From: Lamellibrachia columna
Taxonomy: Eukaryota > Annelida > Polychaeta > Sabellida > Siboglinidae
Direction of reading: 5' to 3'
DNA length: 64,000 bases
Assembly (NCBI GenBank): GCA_963662155.1
Contig: OY759263.1
Coordinates: forward strand, 20,413,165-20,477,164
The translations under genes and the position numbers were made by a program. This document shows positions 12,190 through 21,681 of the stretch, in pieces; within the stretch, counting starts at the first letter, position 1, and each line of letters opens with the position of its first letter. Under the pieces are notes generated by a model. It was not told the origin of the DNA, searched no databases, and saw only the letters and a list, made by a program, of their open reading frames with translations.

Positions 12190-13455
12190 ATGCCATTATA
12201 AATAAATCGGTCCATACGTCGTCTAAAGTCAATGTCATTATAAGTGCTCTTTTCGGTGAAATAATTTGCGGATTTAATGTAGAGCCTTGGCTAATGAAAC
12301 TATACCATTTTGCAGAGTCGAGGCAACACATTTTCTGACAACCAAGGTGGTTTATCAAAATAAACATAATCAGCCCTATATCAGCTAATGTTCCAAAGCC
12401 GCGCGCCGTGTGAACAGCCACATTGAAACACTATGGTTCTAATATTGTCGGACTGGTTTTAACACGTCGCAAAACGTTGGTTTATCAAAGCACGCAACAA
12501 CGAACCGTTTTAAATGGTCCCGACACTGTTGCTTTCAACATATCCCAGTAACATGTGGCTTCGAAGCACCGTTATGTTGAAAGGCTGTACGAAGTAAATC
12601 TAAACATGATAAGTTCCAAATGTAAGACCAATGTCGACGTGGTTTCATCTGGTGCTGCGTTGTTTCCAACTGACAAAAGCATGTTCGACGTGTAATGTAG
12701 CTGCATATTGGCGTCGAGAGAGAGAAGGGAAGATATAATTATTAGCTTAAGATGTGAAAATACGAGATATCTTTATAATACAGATAATCTAGACACACCA
12801 TTGCACATCCTCTACGATTCCAAAACGGCACCTTCTACAGTGTAAATCAATACTGCCCACAAAATGGCGGTATCAGATTTATGTTTCCTTTTCCAGCCAT
12901 TTATTAAGTCGGAGATACGTGTATACTCGACATGCTATGCACTTCTTCACTTCACCTATCCCGTAACAGTGGGTGGTTTTGAGACACCTTCTCTGGTGAT
13001 CTGGTAATCTAGCTTCACCTCTCTGACAGTCCCTTCCTGCCATTTATGTCTCACTTAAGTCGAATCCTGTCAATTCTTTCATATTATCCGTGAAGCTCTT
13101 ACTCTGTCTACCTCTTTCTCTCTGTGCAATGAAGGACAACAATTGTTAGGCCTGTGGACGTTGTGAAATGGCCATGCCATTTTATCTTGCGATTCATTAT
13201 TGCAAACAGGGGATATTCCTGTCGCCCGATGTTTTCGCTAATTACATTGCGGACTTCCTCGTTGGTGACACAGTCCGCGTGTAGGGTTGACGCAGGACAC
13301 AGTGAGCAGTAGCGACACACAGCGAGCAGGAACGACACACAGCGAGGTAAATCAACCAGTTACTCAAGATACAAAAAATAGTTTCAGTGTCGCCATCTAT
13401 CAGATACTTCCACCAAAGTGTCACCTGGGAATATGCTCGTCAAATTTCACTGATA
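12190..13455. other. Intergenic, nothing recognised
   Basis: A small three-copy repeat (GACACACAGCGAGCAG-like) lies near 13300. Otherwise nothing identified. Confidence 0.35.
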
Positions 13456-13458
13456 TTG

Positions 13459-13587
<129 letters not shown>

Positions 13588-13589
13588 GC

Positions 13590-14228
13590 TGTACTAACGC
13601 GTTGACGGCCATCCTTCTGCAATTCCGATACTCCTGACACCTACACACGAATGGATCCACCTTTACCAGGCCCACGATTACATCAACCCGTTCTGTCATA
13701 TGCTCTGTTTTCGTATTCTTTGAACAAACTGTCATGTCATTGCCTTGTTAACTGTTTTGTCTATCTTTCGAAATATAGCTTCCCCCATAAACATCTCCGC
13801 TTTCCTATTAGCAACGTTGGCCTGTGTCACAACCTCAGATCAACTCGTTTATCCTTTCAACTGTTTCTCACCTGTCTCCTGCAGCACATTCTATAATCAG
13901 TCTTACTTCCTATCTCCCTGTTACCTGTATTATTCCTTCTCGTCGACCAGTCGCTCGCCCACTCCCCGTCCAGAACGGAAGCATTACTCCACTTCATCAA
14001 CACCTCCTCTTGTCTATATTCCTTGAAAATTGTCTACATTCCCTTCCACAAAAAATTCGCCGCGTGGCATCCCATGCACACACATTCAAAACCCTACAAC
14101 TTTGTTTCTGCCCACGTATAACTACAACCATACTTTTTAAAATATATCCAACCACTGCAACTATCGCACCTCACCTAATGAAGGCTAACCTGGGGGGTTC
14201 GCTCGCCTATGCGATTGCATTCACTTAA
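13590..14228. other. Pyrimidine-rich intergenic stretch
   Basis: Strongly C/T-biased on the plus strand. The three overlapping open frames here are explained by composition; no family resemblance. Confidence 0.35.
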
Positions 14229-14697
14229 CAATCGGTAGACAATCAGTGAGCAGTGGCACGCGAGACGGGACAACCAATCGGTAGACAAGCAGTGAGCAGT
14301 GGCACGTGAGACGGGACGATCAATCGGTAGACAAGCAGTGAGCAGTGGCACGCGAGACGGGACAATCAATCAGTAGACAAGCAGTGAGCAGTGGCACGCG
14401 AGACGGGACAATCAATCGGTAGACAAGCAGTGAGCAGTGGCACGTGAGACGGGACGATCAATCGGTAGACAAGCAGTGAGCAGTGGCACGCGAGACGGGA
14501 CAATCAATCAGTAGACAAGCAGTGAGCAGTGGCACGCGAGACGGGACAATCAATCGGTAGACAAGCAGTGAGCAGTGGCACGCGAGACGGGACAATCAAT
14601 CGGTAGACAAGCAGTGAGCAGTGGCACGTGAGACGGGACAATCAATCGGTAGACAAGCAATGAGCAGTGGCACGCGAGACGGGACAATCAATCGGCA
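14229..14697 (+). repeat. 46-bp minisatellite, about 10 copies, with higher-order structure
   Basis: The unit begins AATCAATCGGTAGACAAGCA and continues GTGAGCAGTGGCACGCGAGACGGGAC. Variant bases (CGCGAG/CGTGAG, ACAATC/ACGATC, CGG/CAG) make units 2-4 and 5-7 a near copy of the same three-unit block, so part of the array expanded as a 138-bp block. No spacers or cas genes, so it is not a CRISPR array. Confidence 0.9.
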
Positions 14698-14909
14698 ACA
14701 CTATTCATCGACCATTTCATGATCACGGGTGAGTTCGTAACCCAAAATGTTCGTTAAAAATTGGATAGAGGTTTGTAAAAAGGTGGGTCCGCGCGAACCC
14801 CCCTGGTTTAGGCCCTTGGACTGGACACACGTCAAAATTGGATGTCAGCATCAACAACATCCCGCGAATCGTCATTGTATGGAAGCTTACGACCAACAAG
14901 TCGAGAACT

Positions 14910-15485
14910 TGCATGCGCTTGCAGGCATTGCACAACCCAAACTCAGAAACAGGCGACAGTTCTAGTTTTGAACCAGCGCACACGAAAAACCGTTACACAG
15001 TGTCTACTCGCAAGGGGCTAGACCGTGACGTCTTAAGTCACGGTATCCATTTAATGAACAGGCAAATAAAACCCCGACATCTCGGGGCCCAAACGAAACT
15101 AAAATTCACTGCGTGTAGCAACGAAATAGAACTTCCTACTACTTGACGAACGACTGCACATTTATGCTGAAGACAAAGAGGAGAAGAAGAACGGGTCAAC
15201 TTACCACGTCCGTAGTAGCAATGGTCGGTCCAAATTTCTTTCATGTTCTCCTTTATTTGCATATAGCTGCCCAGTTCAGTCGTACTCCGGGTTAATCCAA
15301 AAATATGTTCTACGATCAGTTCCCTTTGCACTGATAGAACGGGGCGGAAATGGCGCTCGGCAACAGTTACGTCACTTCCGTAGTTACTCGCTGGTTCCCG
15401 AGGCGCCGCTGTGCGTAGCAATTGTTCGTCAAAATATGCGCCATTAATTAACGCAAACCCGGATATTGCTGGGTGACTCTTAGCA
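14910..15485. repeat. Diverged duplicated segment, copy 1
   Basis: Shares two blocks with 16570-17380. The left block includes AGGCATTGCA, GGTATCCATTTAAT and GGCCCAAACGAAACTA. The right block includes TCAGTCGTACTCCGGGTTAA, GATCAGTTCCCTTTGCACT and CAGTTACGTCACTTCCG. On the minus strand the right block keeps an open frame, ERHFRPVLSVQRELIVEHIF followed by GLTRSTTELGSYMQIKENMK, up to a possible donor (GTAAGT) at 15195-15202. The middle differs between copies. Confidence 0.7.
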
Positions 15486-15499
15486 TGCAACCATAAGCA

Positions 15500-16560
15500 T
15501 ACGTTTCTCGGTCGGTAATTTGTTAATCATACACGCAAAGTAAATCATACACGCAATAAATCGATTTTGTTCTACAGTAAAATAGTGAATGTGTGAAGTT
15601 AGTAAATCGAATGTATGAATCTCACAATTAACCAACGAAACGTTTATTCTACAGCAAGATGAAAGATTATTGTTGCGTGTGTTAGGCATGTAGCCAATCG
15701 TGACTCGACACTGGGTTGTGATCATTCGATGTCTTCATTGCTGCAAGTCGTGAAAATATAGGCTTGCTAGTGACGTAAAATTATCGGTGCATTCAGGCCG
15801 GAGATTACCACTCCATTTCTTTCAAACGAGGAGGACAGTAACTACCGAAACTAAAATGTTTATCATGTTCTAGCGAACACTCCTCACGGTTCTACTTCTA
15901 CACTGTTACATCATAGATTGTATGGTGTAGAATATAATGCAGTCTATAGATTCTAGATAACTACGAGTCAAGATCACTCTGCCCTGCTGGACGGTGGCTT
16001 ATCTAGGATCTCGTAAAGAGGGGGGCCGGGGAGGGGGGGGGGGCAAGGGGAGCCTAGTCACCCATTGGGCTAAAATTGGGCTAAAATGCTGACGCAACAG
16101 GTAAGCCTTTCCACGCATCAAGATGTACTTTGTTTGGCCGTATTGGAGCACATAATGTGTTCCTCCTGTTCGCACCGTAACACCATTTAGCTATTTCATA
16201 AAAGGTCGATATGGTTCAGGTACGACCAAGAATATGCCGGATGTTTTGCCGACTAGAAACGTACTTAACATATAGAGATACGTAATGTCACGGATATCCA
16301 TTCGTAAGTATGTGTAATACAAGTCCGATAATATTGGAACAAAAACAGCACACGTTTGTCCGGCAATTAATACAGTGTCACTACAGCAATAAATTCAATC
16401 ACAAAACAGTAAGATACTGCTCCACCCACATTAGTGTAGCGGACGTAGTTATTATGGCAATACGTCATTTCTTTCGAAAACGTGTCATTCGAAGAAACGC
16501 ATAGCCGTCCACAACTGCAGTAGGGTAGTGTGGGGCAAAGCGCAACGCCAATTGAGTGGT
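15500..16560. other. Intergenic with a G-rich run
   Basis: No gene recognised. A run of G tracts at about 16018-16050 could form a G-quadruplex on the plus strand. Confidence 0.35.
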
Positions 16561-16569
16561 CTTCAATCG

Positions 16570-17380
16570 AGCATTTGCCGGCGCTAGCAGGCATTGCACC
16601 AAACTAATTCAGAAGACGGGTGTAAGTTTTGGTTTGACCCAGATTGCAAGAAAAACCTGTACCACAGTGTGTATTCGCAAGAGGCTATGTACCGCAACGT
16701 GTCAAGTCGCGGCATCCATTTAATAGAGAATCACATGAAATTACGAACTTTCTGGGCCCAAACGAAACTACAATTCACTGGGTATTGCAACAAATAGAGG
16801 CAGGACTGGCAGACCAAACCAACTTCTCCGCATACGTTCATCCCAGAGCCACCTACCCCCGCGCTGGATTCGATCTCCCTCGGAAGGCCTGGACCCCCTA
16901 CGGCCAGCGTAAAGTTTGCCGGTACATTTGGGGACTACCGGAAAGCGCCGTATGTGAATGGAGTACAGGGCCGCAAACAGCAGACCACGCCACGAACTGC
17001 TGCACACTCTACGACGCTCGTAACGAAGACGCTGGCATTTTAGAGCTGGATCTGGCGACCCACGAGTGGCTACTCGTCGAACGACTGCACATTTAGGACA
17101 GGAGAAGAACGGGCTTACCACGTCCATAGTAGCAATGGTCGTACAGTGAATGTTCTCCTTGATGTGCATATATATGCACATTTCAGTCGTACTCCGGGTT
17201 AATCCAAAAAGATATTCTGCGATCAGTTCCCTTTGCACTAATAGAACCCGGCGGAAATGGCGCTCGCAACAGTTACGTCACTTCCGTGGTTACTCGCTGG
17301 TTCCTGAGGCACCGCTGCGCGTCGCCAGTGTTCGTCAAGCTGTGCGCCATTAACTAACCCAAAACCCGACATTGCTGGGT
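16570..17380. repeat. Diverged duplicated segment, copy 2, interrupted by a LINE fragment
   Basis: Second copy of the segment at 14910-15485. On the minus strand the right block reads ERHFRRVLLVQRELIAEYLF, then GLTRSTTEMCIYMHIKENI. It is similar in protein to copy 1, but a one-base indel breaks the upstream frame. A LINE fragment (16799-17096) sits between the two shared blocks, which explains the longer spacing here. Confidence 0.7.
16799..17096 (+). mobile_element. LINE ORF2 C-terminal fragment
   Basis: The plus frame shows YIWGLPESAVCEWSTGPQTA, then DHATNCCTLYDARNED and a final HEWL segment. This matches the C-terminal zinc-knuckle-like region typical of several LINE clades (WGL...C.C...T..H....C). 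It sits inside the duplicated segment and ends in a stop at 17096. The clade cannot be fixed from this fragment. Confidence 0.6.
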
Positions 17381-17554
17381 GTTCTTGCTCCCTTGCACGC
17401 CATCGTAAACATTAATATGTCGGTCGGTAATTTGTTAATTATACACAATCATAAGCAGGTAATCTTACTTTCGACATACATCAACTCGTCGGACGGTTGC
17501 GAGAAGAGTCTGGTGTGCGACACTTATGAGAGCGACACATCATATAGGCCTATT

Positions 17555-17800
17555 CTACGTATCTATTTTAACAAGATTGCCATCCCAAACAACAAGTTCC
17601 AGATGGCAAAGTGGACAAGGAAGCCATTGGCTTATCGAGAGTCCAACAATTTTCTCATCTATGTGTAGCCCACCCTTATCAAATATCTGTCAATTCTATT
17701 TTTAAACATATTCACACTACTAGCATTAACACAAACATTTGGCAGTTTGTTCCATTCATTTATCAAAACGAACGTGTGATAAAACGGAAAGGTGATGGCG
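17555..17800 (-). mobile_element. CR1-like LINE 3' fragment (family B)
   Basis: The minus strand reads INEWNKLPNVCVNASSVNMF and NRIDRYLIRVGYT, then the 3' segment GATAAGCCAATGGCTTCCTT shared with 10510-10560, ending near AATCTTGTT. 5'-truncated copy. Confidence 0.8.
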
Positions 17801-18271
17801 GTCGGTTGATCAAACAGAAGTATGGCGGAGTGAATATGCAATATCATATGGCGCCTGCTATCATAAGGAAACACAACAATATGTATTGAATCAATGTTGT
17901 GCTGCACGGGAATCATCTACTATTATTAAATACATTATCTATATAAATGATTGATGTCATGACAATTGTTGGGTACAAGAATGGCCTGAGATTAGTAACA
18001 TGTACAAAAATGAAGAAAAGTAATGATCTTTATTCATACACGTGATGGATATCGATGTGGCGCTACACTAAAATAATTTATGCAATTGAATGGTCTTCAA
18101 GATACACAATCTTGTCACAGTGAGTGAAGATAATTACTGATTACTTCACAAAATGCTGATACGTTGTGTACACTACAGCCTTTTTATACGCATAGTCATT
18201 TTCCACATTCATAACAGCCTCGAACTCACTCCCTACAGAAGTAGTAAGACTCCTGTCAGTTCATTCATCCC
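17801..18271. other. Intergenic, nothing recognised
   Basis: AT-rich, no open frame of note. Confidence 0.35.
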
Positions 18272-18673
18272 CAGGGTTGGCCGGTAAATGCCACCCCCGG
18301 CTTTTACCGGGAAAGCCAGGCCCGGTCAATACTCCAAAGTATTCAGTACCAGTTAATAAAATTAAAAAAAATTTCAAAGCCAAAAGCAACAATAGCATAC
18401 TGTTTTATGCAATAGCATATGTATAACAAAAACGTACCATGAAGTTTTTACTTTTATTTGCTTCGTACAATCAAATGCATTACATATATGTTTAATCCAA
18501 ATGTTCTTTTGTAAACAAGTGTAATCCAAATGTTCTTACACATCAAGGGTAATTTAAATGTTCTTAATCCAAATGCTCTTACACAAGTACGATCCAAACG
18601 TTCTTACACAACGGTAATCTAAATGTTCTTACACAACTTTTCAGCTGTCTTGATTGCTGACAATTATAATTCA

Positions 18674-19201
18674 TCACCAGTCTATTTCTTCTTTGCCTCT
18701 AAGGAAGCGATAGTTCGATCTATGCTTAGCTGGCTGGCATAAGCAACAGTTTGTGTGCGATATTACACAAAGCTTGGCTGACATGAAGTGCAACAGAGCT
18801 CTGAGTAGTGGCAGAGTGTCTGACACGAAATGCAACAGAGCTCTGAGTAGTGGCAGAGTGTCTGACACGAAGTGCAACAGGGCTCTGAGTAGTGGCAGAG
18901 TGTCTGACACGAAGTGCAACAGGGCTCTGAGTAGTGGCAGAGTGTCTGACACGAAGTGCAACAGGGCTCTGAGTAGTGGCAGAGTGTCTAACATGAAGTG
19001 CAACAACTCTGGCATCAGTTCAGGGTTGTCATCTAGAAGTTCCTGGGCAGCATTGACATGGTCAGCTTTCAGCTTCTTGCCTCTGTACACAAGATGAAGC
19101 AGGTTAGCAAGGAAGTGGCTCGGGTCATCGCTTGGTCGAATCGTTGCAGCACCTTCTGTCGATATGGCTCCAGATCTAGAGACAGCAGCAGACCCAACCA
19201 C
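18674..19201 (-). pseudogene. hAT transposase C-terminal part with 42-bp repeats
   Basis: The minus frame shows HFLANLLHLVYRGKKLKADH, then VNAAQELLDDNPELMPELLHF, which resembles the C-terminal part of BED-type hAT transposases as I recall them. The following 14-residue unit LLHFVSDTLPLLRA is repeated about five times (42-bp tandem repeat, 18781-18995), which is not normal for the family and implies local expansion. The frame ends at a stop at 18674. The upstream half of the transposase is in another frame at 19214-19543, separated by a 26-bp tandem repeat that shifts the frame. Confidence 0.6.
18781..18995 (-). repeat. 42-bp in-frame tandem repeat, about 5 copies
   Basis: On the plus strand the unit starts GACACGAAGTGCAACAGGGC and ends GAGTGTCT. 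It encodes the 14-residue repeat in the hAT-derived frame. Copies differ by one or two bases. Confidence 0.9.
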
Positions 19202-19266
19202 TGCTCACAGGCATCAGACCCAACCACTGCTCACAGGCATCAGACCCAACCACTGCTCACAGGCAT
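19186..19266 (+). repeat. 26-bp tandem repeat, 3 copies
   Basis: Unit CATCAGACCCAACCACTGCT plus CACAGG, three copies. On the minus strand it duplicates the DACEQWLGL coding segment of the transposase. Since 26 is not a multiple of three, each added copy shifts the frame, which explains the break between the two transposase frames. Confidence 0.9.
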
Positions 19267-19543
19267 CAGCAATGCTGGATGTGTCAGACTGGAGGTCATC
19301 CAGGACTTTGGCAATAGGCCCTAGTTGCTCCTGCAGGTTCTTTAGCTCATTGAACAGGCCCAAGTTATGGATGAGATTCCTGTGGACATTGATCAGTTCC
19401 TCATGTCGGGCCACAATCAGCAACATAAATGGGCGGTTCTGTAGGAAAGTAGCAATGCATTGGAGTTGGACATTGGTCACTATTACATATTGTGAACTGA
19501 TTGATGTGCTTATTGCCTGTATTACATCATTAGGGTCAGACAA
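19214..19543 (-). pseudogene. hAT transposase central part
   Basis: The minus frame includes QCIATFLQNRPFMLLIVARH, then IHNLGLFNELKNLQEQLGPI and LDDLQSDTSSIADACEQWLG. These match the central helical region of hAT transposases as I recall them. The frame is then thrown out by the 26-bp repeat. Together with the 18674-19201 frame it gives roughly the C-terminal half of a transposase; the N-terminal BED finger and first catalytic Asp region were not seen. Confidence 0.6.
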
Positions 19544-19742
19544 GGACTGGTTGTTGTCTGTATGACATCATTAGGGTCAGACAAGGACTGGCTGTTTTGC
19601 AAACATCTTGCATTTTTTCACGTTCTTCCAATGGTTTCACAAGTTTTTGAATTGACCAATATTGACCAGCAAAGGACGGATTTAACCAGTATCGACCACT
19701 GGCAGTCAATATTCATATTGACCCGATTTTTTGCCAACCCTG

Positions 19743-20271
19743 TGAATCATGCCAGCAGGCTGGGGGCACAGTCTATATTGCTCCACCATTCCACCTCACC
19801 CGAGATGCTCTACTGATTTTAACCACACAGGCACACACATTATTTGACCTATTAAGATTTTTACTTTTCTATTTTATCATATTTATGCACTGCAAACTCC
19901 TACATTAGCCCAGGAAGGGGCTGTGTATATGCACTAAAAACTTGGAACATATACAGAGAAATGGGATGTGTAAACAACAACACATATGCAACGACAGGCT
20001 TTATTTTTGCGTGGCTGGCACACAAAATAACCTTATTGAACCATTTCCATGTCCTTTGTTAGATTCCTGAGGCCACCTGTCCCTTCAACTCTCATAGATT
20101 GACAGCCCCTGGGATAGTCAAACCCTGTACTGCTGACTGTACTAATACATACACACAACCAAATAGTCCAATGTTTTTTTATATATAATATTATATATAT
20201 ATATATAATATATATACATATTAACCACACAGTATTTTCACCCTAACCATGTCCATGGGTATATAATATTC
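19743..20271. other. 3' flank of FMC1, with TA-rich microsatellite
   Basis: A minus-strand AATAAA lies at 20000-20005, about 270 bases after the FMC1 stop codon, and is a plausible polyadenylation signal. A short TA repeat is at 20179-20218. Confidence 0.45.
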
Positions 20272-21583
20272 TCAACGTGATTCCTTTTCATCTGTGACCA
20301 GCTTTGGCAACCTCAGGCCGACTAACTCTGCTGCCTCTTCTATTGATCGTTCACCTTTGCCAGTGTATTGCTTCAATAGTTCCTACAATGGAAAAATCAA
20401 TACACTTGGTTCAAAAAAGAAAAGTACCAGATGTACTACTCAATTTAAAATGACTTTCTTTTTTATTTTACTTGTGTATTATGATTTCATGATTTTAATG
20501 AGGGTTAAACTAAAAAACATGTTTAACCAAAAACAGTTTAAACCAGATAAAACTCACCTGGATAGCAAAAATGTTAAAACCTGGGTCATTCTAACCACTA
20601 TGCTGCCATGCCCCACAATAAATAATTGACCACTAAGGGGCAGTTCACAACTGTCAACGTTTATCTATTCGTACTAATTAAAATTAATGTTGGTCACATG
20701 TGAAATAATATGACCACAGTTACGACATGCATCGCCACTCAGTGAATCAGTACGCTGTGTATGAATAGATAAATATTGACAATCTTGAAAGGCCCTGACC
20801 GTAACGGAGACAAACCTCATGCTTCCTGACGCTCTCAAGCAGACACAGGTACGTATGACCCAGGTGTGTCACTTCTTCTTCTCCCCTGCAAATCTGACGG
20901 GTCGTCACCCGATACTTCTCAAACTGCTTCTCAACGTACGCAAATGTTGGGTTCTCACTCAGAGGACCCTGAAAGTGAAGAATAAAAGCTAGAAAAAAAT
21001 TACATGGAACTAGTGTAAAAACATTGGAGACAAGTTAAGGCTAAAACACTGTTGTAAACTTAGTCTCAGTGATTGTCTTCAAAATGCCCTTTACCCCACT
21101 TGATGCTGACAGGGCTATTGACCTGGCAATGCAGATTCAAATGAGATTGCCTATGCAATAAATTATGCAACGACAACCGCTTATATTTTAGCCAGAGAGT
21201 CATTAATATATGGAATTCACTTCCGGACACCGTCGTCACTGCACCGTCAGTAAATACGCTTAAAAATCGACTAGATAAACACTGGCGAAACCAGGCAGTC
21301 AAATATGACTACAAAGCCAAACTAAGGCTAGCCAAGAGCGGTACATAGGCAGATTTTGCCTGAAGACCGAAGAGGATATGTATGTATGTATGTATATTAT
21401 CGTCAACGTACACGGTCGATTACGTGAACGTTACAAGTCCATATTGAAAAAACTTTGTGAATGCATATAAACAGCCAGACGTCTAATATTTAGCAATATC
21501 ACGATCATTACCTTTTTATTTACATGCCGCAATTCCCGTTTCAGGCCCTTCAAAATTTCCAAGCCTGTGACCCTTGCCGCCAT
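20272..21583 (-). CDS. FMC1: FMC1 homologue, mitochondrial ATP synthase assembly factor (3 exons, 111 aa)
   Basis: Small mitochondrial protein of the FMC1 (C7orf55) family, which assists assembly of the F1 part of ATP synthase. Minus-strand coding exons are 21583-21512, 20968-20816 and 20382-20272, all with GT/AG borders and all in phase 0, giving 24, 51 and 36 residues. The total of 111 compares with about 113 in human. Recognisable segments are GLKRELRHVN at the N-terminus, TYLCLLESVRKHE at the end of exon 2, and TGKGERSIEEAAELVGLRLP in exon 3. These match human LLRELRYL, TYLCLLRSIRKH and HGKGERSVEESAGLVGLKLP as recalled. The start ATG lies in AACATGGCGGC, a YY1-type motif common at housekeeping promoters. 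It is divergent from IGBP1, with 98 bases between the two ATGs. Intron 1 holds a 5'-truncated CR1-like LINE. Confidence 0.93.
21181..21396 (+). mobile_element. CR1-like LINE 3' fragment (family A) in FMC1 intron 1
   Basis: Nearly identical to 37021-37235: [24 protein letters not shown] C-terminus, then AGCGGTACATAGGCAGATTT and GAAGACCGAAGAGGATATG, ending in (TATG)n. It is 5'-truncated, about 215 bases, and lies opposite to the host gene's direction. Confidence 0.88.
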
Positions 21584-21681
21584 GTTAGTTAATGCTCCTC
21601 GCTGCCGCCACCTGGGAATATGTTGTGAACTAAAGATGACAGCTTCTTATGATTATTACGAAAGACGGCGCCACTATAAAC
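21584..21681. promoter_or_regulatory. Bidirectional promoter between FMC1 and IGBP1
   Basis: Only 98 bases separate the two divergent start codons. There is no clear TATA box in position for either gene. The FMC1 ATG is embedded in ATGGCGGC and the IGBP1 ATG in ATGGCCGATG, in the style of YY1-type initiator motifs. Shared control is inferred from the geometry. Confidence 0.65.

Larger units (their letters stand above)
18272..19742 (-). mobile_element. hAT-type DNA transposon, decayed
   Basis: Bounded by CAGGGTTGGCCGGTAAA on the left and its inverted counterpart TTTTGCCAACCCTG on the right. CAGGGTTG-like termini are typical of hAT elements. The minus strand carries a broken hAT transposase (next entries). 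The flanking bases do not give a clean 8-bp target duplication, so the ends may have drifted. Other hAT-like ends occur near 55.23-55.32 kb and possibly 58.28 kb. Confidence 0.7.

Noticed and set aside
13651..14228. Three overlapping plus-strand ORFs of 81-134 codons
   Set aside because: Open because of pyrimidine-rich composition; Ser/Pro/Thr/Leu-rich with no motif or splice context.
14229..14697. CRISPR-like appearance of the 46-bp direct repeats
   Set aside because: No spacers between repeats, eukaryotic context and no cas genes: a minisatellite.
16644..16798. Upstream part of the plus-strand ORF at 16644-17096 as a host gene
   Set aside because: The upstream half is the duplicated noncoding segment and only the downstream half has LINE similarity. 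The ORF is a chance fusion.
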